Source: Isochrysis galbana
Lineage: Eukaryota; Haptophyta; Isochrysidales; Isochrysidaceae
Direction: 5' to 3'
DNA length: 64,000 bases
Assembly (NCBI GenBank): GCA_018136815.1
Contig: CM030934.1
Span: forward strand, 5,095,587-5,159,586
Positions 31,601 to 41,889 of the stretch are shown one piece after another. The first letter of the stretch is position 1, and each line of letters opens with the position of its first letter. Both the position numbers and the translations under genes were made by a program. The notes under the pieces were generated by a model, which had not been told where the DNA came from, ran no database searches, and was given only the letters and a program-made list of their open reading frames with translations.

Positions 31601-34600
31601 GCGTGCGATCGCCACTTCCGTCTGTGCCTCAGCTGCCGCCGCCTCCGCTACTAGCTTGGCAGCCCTGAGCGCCTCAACCTCCACCGTAAGCTCCTGACGC
31701 GCTGCTTCCGTCGCCGCCATCTCTTTCCGTATGCACACCATGGCATCCTCCGCCGAGAGAGCGGCCCCATGTAGTCTATCCTCGGCAGCCATCGCACGCG
31801 CGGCTGCCGCCTCATGTGCTGACTCCGCCGTTGCGAGCTTGCGCTCCAATTCGCGCTCCCGACGCGCAGCCGCAGCAAGTAGAGTGGAGGCTTCGTCAGC
31901 ATCCCGCCGAGCACCGGCTGCCGCTGCTTGCAGTGACTCTTCCTTTTGGCGGTACGCATTAATCTCATTGCGCACCGCCTCGAGATCACGTGTCAGCGCG
32001 GCTGCTGCCGATTCTGCGGCCTCTCGAGCTTGCACAGCGCTTGCCAGCTTCTCCTCAGCGGTTTCCTCTGCCAACCTCCGCGCGTTTTCTGCCTCCAGTC
32101 GCTTGCGAGACGCCTCTGCCGCTGCAGCTTCCGAGCTCCTCGCCAGATCGGCTTCTTCGTGCATTCGCAATGTGGCATGGCGCGTCCGCTCTTCCGCGGC
32201 ATCGGTCGCCGCCTTTGCTGCCTGCAACTCTAATTCGGCTACCACAACAGCCTTCCTCCCGTCCTCGAGCTCCGACACTGCCGTGCGTGCTTCAGCCTTG
32301 GCCTGATGCAAATCCTCATTCGCCCGCTCTAAGTCGGTGCCAAGCGACTTTACCTGGCTTTTCAAGGCGACGATCTCACTCTCTGCTGCCACAAGGGCCT
32401 CGGCAGCTTGTCGGGAGGAGGCATCAGCCGTCTCGCGGAAGCGACGCAGAGCTTGCTCTGCCCCGGCTCGGGCCGTCTCGCTCTCCGCCTGCGCCGTTTT
32501 TATGACTGATTCCAGCTGTGTCTTTGCCTCCGCCAAAGCACGCGCTCCTTCTGCTTCACGTGACCGGCCCAACTCCACTTCTTGACGTGCTTCATATAAC
32601 TGCGCTTGAAGTGAAGAAGACCGCTGTTCCGCCTTGCGATGTGCCGCCTGTGCCTCGATGAGAGCCATTTCAGCCTGCTCTCGTGCCTTGACCTGCGCAT
32701 CCGCAAAAGCCATGCCCTGCTCTATCCTCCCTTGAGCCGCAGCCGTCGAGCGCTCGCGCTCCACAGTCGCCTCCACCAAACGAGCCCGTACCTCAGAGAG
32801 CTCGTTTCGAGCCGCCTCAAGTGCGTTGCGCATGGTCTCGAGATCGCTGCGGGCACTCGCCGCGTCGGCCTCCGCAGCGGCGGCTACATCTGCGGACTTA
32901 TCTCGCTCGACGGTTGCCCTCCGCGCTGCTGCGGCTAGCTCGTCTCGTTCGGCAGTCAGCGCCACCCTCTCGCGTGCAAAATTGCCCGAGGTCGCTGCGG
33001 CTCGACGCTCAGCCTGTTCGGCGCGTTCAGTGGCTATTTTGACGTTTGCTTCCGCGTTGATTCGATCGCGAGCTGATGCTTCCTTTGCTTGGTGCTCGCG
33101 CGCGGCAGCCTCATCGGCTGCCATCTTGTGAGCTTCTGAGGCACGGATGGCTGCGTCGCGAGCGGTGCGTGCTTCTGCTGCCTCCACCTCTGCAGCAGCT
33201 CGCGCCTTCTCCGCGGCCGCGAGGGTCTGATTCACGCCTTCGTTGATCGCTGACATTTCAGCGAGTGCAGCCTCGCGGGCCGCTGCCGCAGCCGCGCGGA
33301 TTTCATCGGCAGCGGGCTTGCGCGGGCTGCTCGCTGCTCGATTTAGGTGCCGCCCATTTGCATCACGGAGCGGCAACACCAATTTCTCCCCATTGGTGGC
33401 CTCGTCACCTCGATCCCTTATGCCTTTGAGCTCCTCCTGCAAAGCCGCCACGTATTTTGTAAGCTCTTTCACCTTGGCTTCCAGCTTAGCGCTCCTCCGG
33501 CGCTCAGCAACAAGGGCCTCCCGAACCTCCGCTACGTTGCTTCCACCTACAAATGCTTCATCGTCCGTCTCGGCCTCCGCATCCTTGCTCTCCTTGATCT
33601 CCTTGCCGCCGATGAGCACTTTCGACTGGACCTCCTCGATTTGTGCTTGCAGGAGCCGTTTCTGCAGGGAGGTGATTTGGGCTTGCAGCCGCGCCTTCTG
33701 CGCTCGCTCCTTGGCGTACTCTCGCACGCACTGGGCGAGTGCAGCCTCGGCTGCGGAGCGCTCGTGTTCAAGCCGTGATACTGATGATGCCGCCGCTGCC
33801 ACCTCCGCGGCAGAGCCATCCGGCTGCTTCAGAGGCTGAGTGCGCTGACGCTCCGCCGCCGCAAGTTGTGCCCGTAGCGTTTTTAGTTGCGCCTCGTACT
33901 GTGCGAGCAACGATGAGGCAATAGCGTCGCCACCTGCCTGAAGATTTACGCGTGCATGATTACGGATCGCTCGTGCTCGCGACGTGAAGTGGAGTGTCTG
34001 CAATGTGTCGTCCAAGGCGGACTGCTGAGGTGAAATGCATGCAATCATGGCTGTTCGACAATTGCCCCCCAGTGAGTCTTGCAACAGGCGAGTGAGCTTC
34101 GAGTCGCGGTACGGGACGTGGACCGCACGTCCGCGAGCTTCGCACAGCGTGGCCATGACCTGAGGGTGAGGGCAAAGACATGCAGGCATCGAGCCGTAAC
34201 ATGACAGGGCCAGCGGAGAGGTGCTCTGATCTGACGTGCCGGTCCGCCCGCTTCACCACACACCTTAGCAAGGGCCGATAGCGATAGGTTGATCTTCTTG
34301 CTTTCTTCAAGCCGTGCGCCACTCTCGCCCATCTGCGCCGCACGCTCCGAGCCCGCAAGGTCGACCAAGTTTAAGCGCGACAGCTTGAGAGCGGACGCAC
34401 TGCCAGTTCCACCACCTGTATTTGTGGGGTCGATCCCTTTTTCGATACCGTACGAGCAGCAGCTTCCCCCGACCTGCGCCTTGCGCGCCCCGCCCTTGAC
34501 AGCGGCGAGACCGGCGGCGATGCTATCAAGGCTCTCCGTTTGCTCGACCACGACCGTGAATACTGCATGCGAGCGGGAGCTCACATCGTTGATCCTGGTC

Positions 34601-35289
34601 GCTGCGGTTGCCCGTGCGCGTTGGCCGCGCGCCGCGAGTGCCCAAACCTCGGATGGGCTGCGGACCGTCACCTCTGTGATTCCCTCAACAAAAACACCGC
34701 GCTGAGGGTCTTCACGCAGGCTGAGCGAGCCTGAGTGCGGGCAGAGTAGGTCGCCGATGTTCTCACGGTACAGCTGCATGAAGGAGACGCGGATCAGGAA
34801 CTTTCCGTGCACGAGGGCAGCGTCGGTCTGGATCGCGTCGAAAAGCTGCTGGGCGGCGCGAGGAATTATCCCCGCTGCTGCTGAGGTCGCCCACCGTGCT
34901 GCCGCCTTCTTGCCCCCATCCACCTGGCCACCCTCCGGTCCATAGCACGTGAATGACTTTCCAGTACCCGATGGACCATAGCAGAACACGGTTGAGTTGA
35001 AGCCGAGGAGGCAGGCGCGCACATGTGGAGCGGCGGCAAGGGCGTACATTTGCTCCTGTCCGGCAGTGGCGTCAAGGACGCCGTCGAATGTGAAGACATC
35101 CGCAGTGGGCGGCGGGCGGCGGGCGGCAGTGGGACCCGATCCATCTGCACCGTGGAGCACTGAGACGCTCGGCCGGCCATCAGCCGCTGCGCCGACCAGT
35201 AGCACGGGCCGGCTGAGCGGCGGTTCGCGCGGCAGCGCCGGCCTAATGCGCACATACGCACGCAGTGGCGCCTCTTCATCGGCTGCCAT
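25652..35289 (-). CDS. Giant kinesin with about 2750-residue coiled-coil tail
   Basis: Exon 1 35289-34264 (342 codons) and exon 2 34159-25652 (2836 codons with stop), phase 0, give about 3177 residues. The motor domain is N-terminal: [11 protein letters not shown]-loop GPSGTGKS (105-112), switch I SSRSH (237-241), switch II DLAGSE (310-315). Intron 1 separates SLSALAK from VMATLCEA, and [18 protein letters not shown] follows in exon 2, ending the motor near residue 410. The rest is one uninterrupted Ala/Glu/Arg coiled coil. It has a block of four repeats (about 1190-1385) and one of twelve (about 1870-2495). The start is set at MAADEEAP because the upstream frame is low-complexity. It is an ATP-driven microtubule motor; cargo and subfamily are unclear. 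The length is comparable to or beyond CENP-E. Confidence 0.88.
27700..29575 (-). repeat. Twelve in-frame coiled-coil repeats in the kinesin tail
   Basis: Units follow [20 protein letters not shown] then [20 protein letters not shown] and AEQQAATSR. In order, the lengths are 63, 63, 49, 49, 49, 63, 28, 63, 49, 49, 63 and about 35 residues. The 63-residue form replaces the final SR by a segment reading [16 protein letters not shown]. Units 8-10 resemble units 2-4, suggesting later duplication of a larger block. Confidence 0.85.
31020..31615 (-). repeat. Four 46-49-residue repeats in the kinesin tail
   Basis: Units begin [47 protein letters not shown] and [16 protein letters not shown]. Each contains E(C/S)E(T/S)(L/M)(R/S)RAKA-type sequence. 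Their lengths are 49, 49, 46 and 49 residues. Sequence is unrelated to the twelve-repeat block. Confidence 0.7.
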
Positions 35290-36682
35290 CCCAGGAGCCC
35301 GAGTGCGGTGGTGGGCGTAGTCTCCCTCCCGTCCCTTCTCGTCCCCGCTCCCACCTCCCCTCTCCCTCTCCTGCCCCTTCCTCTCTCCTCCCACCCTCTC
35401 TCCTCCCTCCCGCTCTCGTCGCTCCCTCTCCCTCCCTCCCTCCCTCCCTCCCTCCCTCTCTCGCAGCGCGACAGGTAGAGTGAGAGAGGTGCGCGGCGAG
35501 TCGCCCCCCCCCCCTCCGGTTTTGTTCCTAGATAGTGCTACCCAGATATAATATTACATATCTACTCCCAGGATACACACGTACGACGTACGATGTGCGT
35601 GATAGGTGATGCTCCCAAGCCCCCCACTCTATACTCTACTCCTTCCTCCTTCCTACCATGAAGACCTAGAGCTCTATTCTGTCGCATCCAGAGTATTTTA
35701 TATACTCTAGGCAGGTGCGGTGCTTCTATCAATGTGTAATGTGTAGTGTGTAGTGTGTGAGAATATTGAGTGAGTTTTGTTTTTTCCAATGAGTTGCCTC
35801 GAAGCTCCGCCGCATTGCACGCCGCATTTGTTCGTTTGTCCTTATTTGTTTCATTGGTTTGTTTGTGCGATGTTGCGTTAGTTTTCGGAGTTTTCTTGTT
35901 GGTGAGTGAGTGATGTGGGGTGGTGTCTCGTGTCTCGTGGGCCGTCGTCGCGATGTAGCGCGCCCTTCCCCCCCTCTCTCAAGACTTCTCTTCACTCCAT
36001 GCCCTAGCTTCTAGCTTCTAGCTTGCCCCATTGAGACTTGACACTTGACACGATCAAGCACCCGCTTGATTCGACAGTTTGAAGGCATCCCTCACTCACC
36101 CGCACGCCGCACACTTCTCTCGTCTTATTCGGTTGGTCTCTTGGAATCTTGCGCGGCAGGATTGCCTCTCGTTGCCGTTATGATAATATTCCCGTTCTAG
36201 ACGAGATCGCCGACAGATAGCCCTTTGATTGTCGTCCGTCGCTGGCTGATCGGAGTGTTGGGTGTTGGAGTGTTGGCTTGTTAGGTTTAGCTCGGTCACT
36301 CACTCATTTTAACCACTATTTCCCACCTCCCTTGGGTGTCCAAGGATTCCTTAGGGTCCCCCCCTACCTGCCCCGGCAACTCCCTCCCCCCTCCGAACGA
36401 CCCCCTCCCGCCCCACGAAGGGCAATGGCGTCGGTGAGTGACCCCCCTCCCTTCCCCCGCGCGTGGCGGGCTATTTTGGGAGATTGAGGCGGGAGCTCAC
36501 GGGAGGGAATCGGAGTGGTGAATGTAGGGCGCATCACTAAAAGAAACGCGGAGCTTCCGCGACGTCCGATCGCCCGCGATCGGCCGAAGAATGGCCTGGA
36601 GGTGGTGGCCATGTGGCCATGCAGAGCCTAGAGCTCTCGCGAGCAGGGTGGAGGGTCAAGGGTAGGTCGCACGCTGGTGCTC
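35290..36682. other. Kinesin promoter region and intergenic DNA
   Basis: 35335-35465 is a CT/CCCT tract, here on the strand opposite to the kinesin coding strand. 35520-36420 is AT-richer with no recognised gene. At 36425 an ATGGCGTCG directly before GTGAGTG could be a first coding exon of a plus-strand gene, but I cannot find its continuation. Confidence 0.4.
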
Positions 36683-36723
36683 AAGTCGCGTTCCGTCAAA
36701 AGAGGGCCAGGTTATTTGTTTTA

Positions 36724-36764
<41 letters not shown>

Positions 36765-37460
36765 CACATTGGGCGCAGTTTTCCCCCCCCGGCTCAATTG
36801 TCAGGTTATTTGGTCTATTATACCCCCGGCTACGCGTGCTGAGTTTTCATCTTCTTCGTGATGCGAGATCCGTGCTGAGTTTTCTTTTTGATATCGCTTG
36901 GCTGATCTTGGGTGGCGAGATCCGTGATGCGAGGACGGCCTGCGTGTAGAGTTTGCCAGCTGCTCGGCGTGTTGCCATGTCACGGGTAAAAAACTTTTCG
37001 CACACACCGTAAATTTTTTTCTCCAATGGATAAGAAGAAATGTATCCCTACGCCTTTCGAGGGTCCAACCCTAACCCGAGAAATGCCTCGGTCATCCAAG
37101 AGTTCAGGATACGGAAATTAATCAGATTGGCTGAAATATTAGAGATGGAGCAAGAGTCGGGACAACCACGGCCAGATACTGAAGTGTATGATGATGCACA
37201 ACTAATATTTGAAATGAAGCACGATGGTTGGGATGTTCAACAGCTACCACGGTATCACACCATAATGGGAAATTACGATCGACGTCGTTAAAACAAAACA
37301 CCCGCAAAGACGTGGCGGGTCGGGCGCAGAGGAAAAGCGCGGGGGAACATGCGCCGCGGGGGAAAAGTTGTTTATGCTAGTCTGCATTTAATTTTAAAAT
37401 AGTGCTAAAATTAAGTCATTAAGTCGCGTTCCGTCAAAAGAGGGCCAGGTTATTTGTTTT
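36683..37460. repeat. 40-bp direct repeats flanking a 700-bp AT-rich segment
   Basis: AAGTCGCGTTCCGTCAAAAG plus the next 20 bases is identical at 36683-36722 and 37421-37460. The enclosed segment holds a CA microsatellite (36729-36762), GAGATCCGTG repeats (36867-36925) and a small ORF (37040-37291). A further pair, GCTAGTCTRCATTTAATTTT, links 37376 with 38324. Confidence 0.75.
37040..37291 (+). CDS. Small AT-rich ORF, 83 residues
   Basis: ATG to TAA with composition typical of protein (QEFRIRKLIRLAEILEMEQE, DAQLIFEMKHDGWDVQQLP). Its codons are distinctly more A/T-ending than in the host genes, which points to mobile or foreign DNA. It lies inside the segment bounded by 40-bp direct repeats. 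No family recognised. Confidence 0.4.
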   Translation: MYPYAFRGSNPNPRNASVIQEFRIRKLIRLAEILEMEQESGQPRPDTEVYDDAQLIFEMKHDGWDVQQLPRYHTIMGNYDRRR

Positions 37461-37505
37461 CTTTTTGGTTAAAGCTAAACGCGGAAGTCTCCACATCCAC
37501 GGCCC

Positions 37506-37799
37506 ATGCCAGAGGCTGTGACAAGCAGCATCGCCAGGATGGCGCCGCTCATGCTCATGCCCTCCTCCATGTTCGCAGAGACCGAGTCGCTTGGCGATGA
37601 AGACAAAGTACTGGGCCGAAGGAGCGAGGCTCGTGGGAAGAGGAGAGTGAAGCGGGGTGTCTACGAAGTGCAAGAGATGGGCGCCTATGATGGCCTGACG
37701 GCCGCCCACATCGCAAAGCTCAAGGGGCACGTTGACATCGAGCGCATGCTTGTGCAAGCCCACATCGCGCCGTGCCCACGCACGGCGTGCACAGTGTGA
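37506..37799 (+). CDS. ORF with one ankyrin-like repeat
   Basis: 97 residues from ATG 37506. Near the end, DGLTAAHIAKLKGHVDIERM fits the ankyrin consensus (GxTxxHxAxxxGHxxIxxxL). A single repeat is not a stable fold, so this may be the last exon of a larger gene or a gene fragment. The stop lies inside the first unit of the tandem repeat that follows. Confidence 0.4.
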   Translation: MPEAVTSSIARMAPLMLMPSSMFAETESLGDEDKVLGRRSEARGKRRVKRGVYEVQEMGAYDGLTAAHIAKLKGHVDIERMLVQAHIAPCPRTACTV

Positions 37800-38250
37800 T
37801 TGCAAGTCATCACACGTGCTGCGCAACTAAACATCTCTTATATGGCTACTTTACGTGATTGTGGGTCTTAGGGGTACGCACAGGGGAAAAATTGGCATGC
37901 GCACGCACGGCGCCCCCGCGGGGGGGGGGGCGATGCACATCGCGCCGTGCCCACGAACGGCGTGCACAATGATTGCAAGTCATCACACGTGCTGCGCAAC
38001 GAAACATCTCTTATATGGCTACTTACGTGAGTGTGGGCCTTATGGGTACGCACAGGGGGAAATTGTCACGGCGCCCCCGCGGGGGGGGGGGGCGATGCAC
38101 GGCGCACGGCGTGCACAATGATTGCAAGTCATCACACGTGCTGCGTGACGAAACATCTCTTATATGGCTACTTTACGTGAATGTGGGCCTTAGGGGAAAA
38201 AGTTGACATGCGCACGCACGGCGCCCCGCAGGGGGCCGATGCACATCGCG
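37761..38250 (+). repeat. Tandem repeat, about 160-175-bp unit, three copies
   Basis: Units start at 37761, 37936 and about 38096, with a partial fourth at 38242. Each has GTGCACA(A/G)TG, ATTGCAAGTCATCACACGTG, AACATCTCTTATATGGCTAC and TTACGTGA. Each closes with a GCGCCCC-GCGGGGG hairpin and CGATGCAC. No RNA family recognised. Confidence 0.8.
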
Positions 38251-38464
38251 AATCACAATCGAAAAGCGCCGACACGGCGCCCTCCGGGGGGGGGGACACG
38301 CGTCGCGGGAAGCAGGGAATGTTACGCTAGTCTACATTTAATTTTGAAATAACAACTGTGGACATTCGATCGCTCAATTCGACTCATGTCCCACAATTGA
38401 CGGAACGACACCTTCAAGGGTCGCACACATTAGTATTGACCCATCCTGGCCCCTCGCACCGCAG

Positions 38465-38623
38465 GCATGCCTCGATTCGATCCGGCCCGACGCCCAGGGC
38501 CACGGCCCGATTGACGTCGAGAAGCGCTCGCTTGGACGCCTGGAGGTGCAGCTCCTCATGTCTCATGTGGCCGTGCGGCGCGACGTGCTGGTCGCGACCG
38601 GCCCGTTCAGGGCCTGCCTGTAA
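38465..38623 (+). CDS. Possible terminal exon of an unknown gene
   Basis: Preceded by a CGCACCGCAG acceptor-like sequence and open for 53 codons to TAA: ACLDSIRPDAQGHGPIDVEK then RLEVQLLMSHVAVRRDVLVA. It looks like protein but has no start, and I recognise no family. It may be a stranded fragment. Confidence 0.25.
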   Translation, partial: ACLDSIRPDAQGHGPIDVEKRSLGRLEVQLLMSHVAVRRDVLVATGPFRACL

Positions 38624-40251
38624 CCCCCAAAGCCTCCTGGCCCGGCCCCACGCGTTCTCGCCCACCGTTGATCCGAAATTTTGAGAGCTAGTGTGTGGCG
38701 TGTTCACCTCTCACCACCGCCTTCACCGCAAAGGCGTGCGCCGTGGCCGCTAGGTACATGGTTTTGGCTCCTGGGGCGGAACCATTTCATGTGATGAGAT
38801 TTGGATCGCCCTAAGCAAGCTGAGCTCGCTGAGGGGCAAGAAAGCGCCAGGGGCAAGCGCAGTCGCGTGCGAAAGTTGGGCACTCTGGCCCGTTCGGCCC
38901 ATAGCCTTGGTCTTGTTGTCGATGTTGCGCAGGACCAACTTCGACGCGATGTGTGCGGGCGGCGCTATTAGGTTTGATTTCAGTCGAGTTACGTGAGAAA
39001 GTCGTGGGGCGAGAGTCGGAGTGTTTTCCTGGGTGTCCGTGTCCGCCGTCCTGTCGTCAGTCGTCACCTGTCGCTCTCGCTCTCGTCGTCCCGCTCTCGT
39101 CTACTACTCATACCCTACCATCTCTCCTTCCATCGCCAGCCCCTGCCATCGATCCCAGTCCTCCTCTCGCTCGCCCTCGCCTCTCGCCGCTCGCTCGATG
39201 TCGCTCTCGCCGCCGTCCTCGCCCTCGCTCAAGCCCGCCTGCCTGCCTTCCTCTGCTAACGGGCTTCAGCCCGTCGGCGTCTCCGAAGTCATCTCCTCCG
39301 CCGCGCCTGCCGCCATCTTGCCTCCCTCCTCATTGCCCTCAGACCAAATGGGTCTGCCCAATTCGTCCTCCTCCTCTCGTGGACTACGTAGGGGCTCGGT
39401 GAACGGGGCTTCTCGGTGGCAGGCGGTGTGTCCCGGTCCCCGGCGGTCTAGTCCCCTTCTCCCTCCTGCGCCACCGGGCTACCGGTTTTCAGTGCGTTTG
39501 TTTTCGCAAAGGCCTTTTTGTCTTCTTGTCGGATCCCGTATCCCGTTTGCCTTCGGTTGTTTCGAGGTGCTTGGCGTGTTAACCCCAGATACTGAAGAAA
39601 AAGGAATGACGGGTGCGAGGGGAGGAAGTGGAGGTTGGGGATGTAAGGGCGGTGGAGTAGTAGTGACAGGGTAACCTAGACCTAGCAGGCGGGCAGCCCA
39701 GCATCTTCAAATGTTTTTTTTCGAGGTGGGTGTGTTAGGGTATTGCCGGGCGATTGCGATTAGTTTGTAGGCCGGACTCGGTTGTTGTCGCCTATCGCCT
39801 AGTTGTTTTTGGTGATTAAGCCAGCCTAGCTTCTCTACCTAGCGCTCGCGCCACCATGGCAAGGTTCTCGCTCATTTCAAGCTCGCCATGGGCGAACTGA
39901 ATATAAATTTAGTTGCCCTCCCCCCAAGCGAGGCGCGAGGCCCAAAGTAGTGCACATGGGCCAAAGCCAAAGCCCCACGGAAACCGAGGACAAATGAACA
40001 ACGGGGGAAGTAGAAGGGGGAGCTAGCGTGGGATGAGGGCGATGTTATCGGGGCCTTTGGGGAGGGTAGGCGCAATAGTAGTAGATGGCATCTTCAAAGG
40101 TTTTTTTCTGTCACTACTACCTCCTCTGTCTGCGCTCTAAGTACTAAGCATCCATTCATCATGACTACGTCTTGATCATGCACATGGCGGACCCTCCGGG
40201 GATCCATCCCGTTCATTCACGGTGACATAGACGTGCTACCATGTGCTAGCC
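38624..40251. other. Intergenic region with transposon fragments
   Basis: 39204-39255 shares 53 bases (one mismatch) with 16746-16798 and is followed by the hairpin ACGGGCTTCAGCCCGT. GCATCTTCAA-ATG-T8 at 39701-39721 and GCATCTTCAAAGG-T7 at 40088-40107 are LINE-tail-like ends. A minus-oriented member of the hairpin family ends at 39915 (CAACTAAATTTATATTCAGT on the minus strand). Minus-strand frame 39067-38750 looks partly protein-like but is unassigned. Confidence 0.5.
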
Positions 40252-41889
40252 TCACGCCTGGGCCATGGCGACATCGCACTCACGAATTTCCATGGCGGGA
40301 GGGGCGGTGCGCAGCTCTTGGCTCAAACGGATCGCTGTCGGGTTGTTTTGCTTCGGCTTGTTCCACAACCAAAAGTTCGCCGCCCACTTGGTGCCCTTCT
40401 TGACATCGCAGCCCGCGTGCAGGGATGTCTGATCAAATTCGCCGTTAGGCAGCATCGAGTAGAAGATCAGGACCGCGCGGGCCTCTGGGGCCACCGCCAC
40501 GCCGCGGTTGCAGTCGAGGAAGTCGCGCGGCTGCGAGAGTTTACCAGCCCGTACGAAGCCCGTCTCGCCACCCCTGGCGGGCTGATTGAGGAAAAAGAGT
40601 ACGGTAGCCATCCTGTTGTTGGCATACTCTTCCTCACGATCAGCATCACGGTACTCGCCCGGATCGAAAAAGTCGTGATGGGCTGTGTAGTGTTCCCACT
40701 CTTCGTAGCGCAAGACCTGAATTTGCTCTGCGTGGGTGAGCGGCACGCGCGTGAGAAGCTGCACGCGCCGATCCAGAGGCATCACCGAATCCTCCCAGAG
40801 TGGGAACGACCACTGCGAAGAGGTTCGGTACTCGGCAGCAGCGTGCCCTGCGTCGGCCGTCTTTAGTCTGACCTGTGACTTGAACATGTGGCCTTGCGCG
40901 CGCGAGATGATCAAGTCGGCCTCCTCCTGGCCGAGGAAGTCGGATGCCACCAGTGCACGAGGCCATAACGATACCGTCGTCAAGCTCACGTTCCGCGTGC
41001 CACGTCCATCATCGATAAGTAAGTGCCGTTGGTAGCCAATCTCGATTGCAGGCCAAACCCACTGGCCGCCCTCAAAGATGAGCACGCAACCACCTGAAGA
41101 TATGGATGCAGAGAGCTCGGCAACCGACTCTAGTTGCTTGCCTGTGGCAGTAAAGATGGCTGGCAGCTGATGCAGAGGACCACGTTTTGGCACGCCAAGA
41201 CGGCGCATCAGCAAGAGGGCGACGTCGCTGGCATTAAGTAATGCAAAGGGCACGCGAATGTGGACAGTTGGCATCGGCTTCTGCGTCGACGGAGTGCCGC
41301 CAGTCCAGCCATCCGGAAAGACTGCCAGCGTGAAGGCGGTTTCTGTATCTGCGTCGGGTGCTAAGAGGACGCACGCGACATGACCGCCCGGGCTGGGCTC
41401 GGAGGAGCTCAGCTGCGCCCAAGGATTGCATGCTGCTAGGTTTGCCGGCTTGAGGAGTGACAGCACGTCATGCTGCATTGCCTCGCGGTATTCTGCCTCT
41501 TGCTCGCGCGGAAGGCACGGCTCGATCACGACAGTCTGCTCTAAGCCAGCCTCATCGACTTGGGCCACCTGGATCTCGGCGGCGAGTAGTCGCGTCTTGG
41601 TGCGCAGGCGCCAGACATCGCCCTCTCGCGTGCTCACGCTGAAGCTGCCGCGGGCGTCGACCACCCAGTAGCGCTTCTCACGGCCAGCCTCGTCGGTGTA
41701 GAGCAGTTCAAGATTTGCCATCATCTGGTTCTTGAGCGTGAGCGAGACGGCCCTCGCACCCGGCGGTACGCGCGAGCCAAGGTGAGAGGGCTGCGGGCAG
41801 AGAGCGAGGTCGAGAGCCGGCAGGGCCTCGCCCAGAGAGCTGAGCAGCAGCAGCGGTGCAGCGAGCGTGGCCATACTGATGGTGGACAT
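40252..41889 (-). CDS. Prolyl 4-hydroxylase with N-terminal VHL-like beta domain
   Basis: 545 residues in one exon. The start at 41889 is chosen because it opens a signal-peptide-like stretch (MATLAAPLLLLSSLGEA); an upstream Met at 42111 would only add a proline-rich low-complexity extension. Residues 47-97 (AVSLTLKNQ, ELLYTDEAGREKRYWVV, STREGDVWRLRT) resemble the pVHL beta domain. The C-terminal 2-oxoglutarate/Fe(II) dioxygenase (about 360-515) has the H-x-D pair H404/D406 in HYTAHHDFFDPGEY, the distal His H491 in LHAGCDV, and the 2-oxoglutarate Lys K501 in GTKWAANFWLWN. It also has RGGETGF, typical of collagen-type P4H. It probably hydroxylates prolines of secreted or wall proteins in the ER. 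The VHL resemblance is moderate. Confidence 0.85.
   Translation of the reverse strand: MSTISMATLAAPLLLLSSLGEALPALDLALCPQPSHLGSRVPPGARAVSLTLKNQMMANLELLYTDEAGREKRYWVVDARGSFSVSTREGDVWRLRTKTRLLAAEIQVAQVDEAGLEQTVVIEPCLPREQEAEYREAMQHDVLSLLKPANLAACNPWAQLSSSEPSPGGHVACVLLAPDADTETAFTLAVFPDGWTGGTPSTQKPMPTVHIRVPFALLNASDVALLLMRRLGVPKRGPLHQLPAIFTATGKQLESVAELSASISSGGCVLIFEGGQWVWPAIEIGYQRHLLIDDGRGTRNVSLTTVSLWPRALVASDFLGQEEADLIISRAQGHMFKSQVRLKTADAGHAAAEYRTSSQWSFPLWEDSVMPLDRRVQLLTRVPLTHAEQIQVLRYEEWEHYTAHHDFFDPGEYRDADREEEYANNRMATVLFFLNQPARGGETGFVRAGKLSQPRDFLDCNRGVAVAPEARAVLIFYSMLPNGEFDQTSLHAGCDVKKGTKWAANFWLWNKPKQNNPTAIRLSQELRTAPPAMEIRECDVAMAQA

Noticed and set aside
25701-33900. Many long plus-strand frames opposite the kinesin tail (up to 414 codons).
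   Set aside because: They are complements of GC-rich Ala/Glu codons; no domain or start context, and they mirror the repeat structure.
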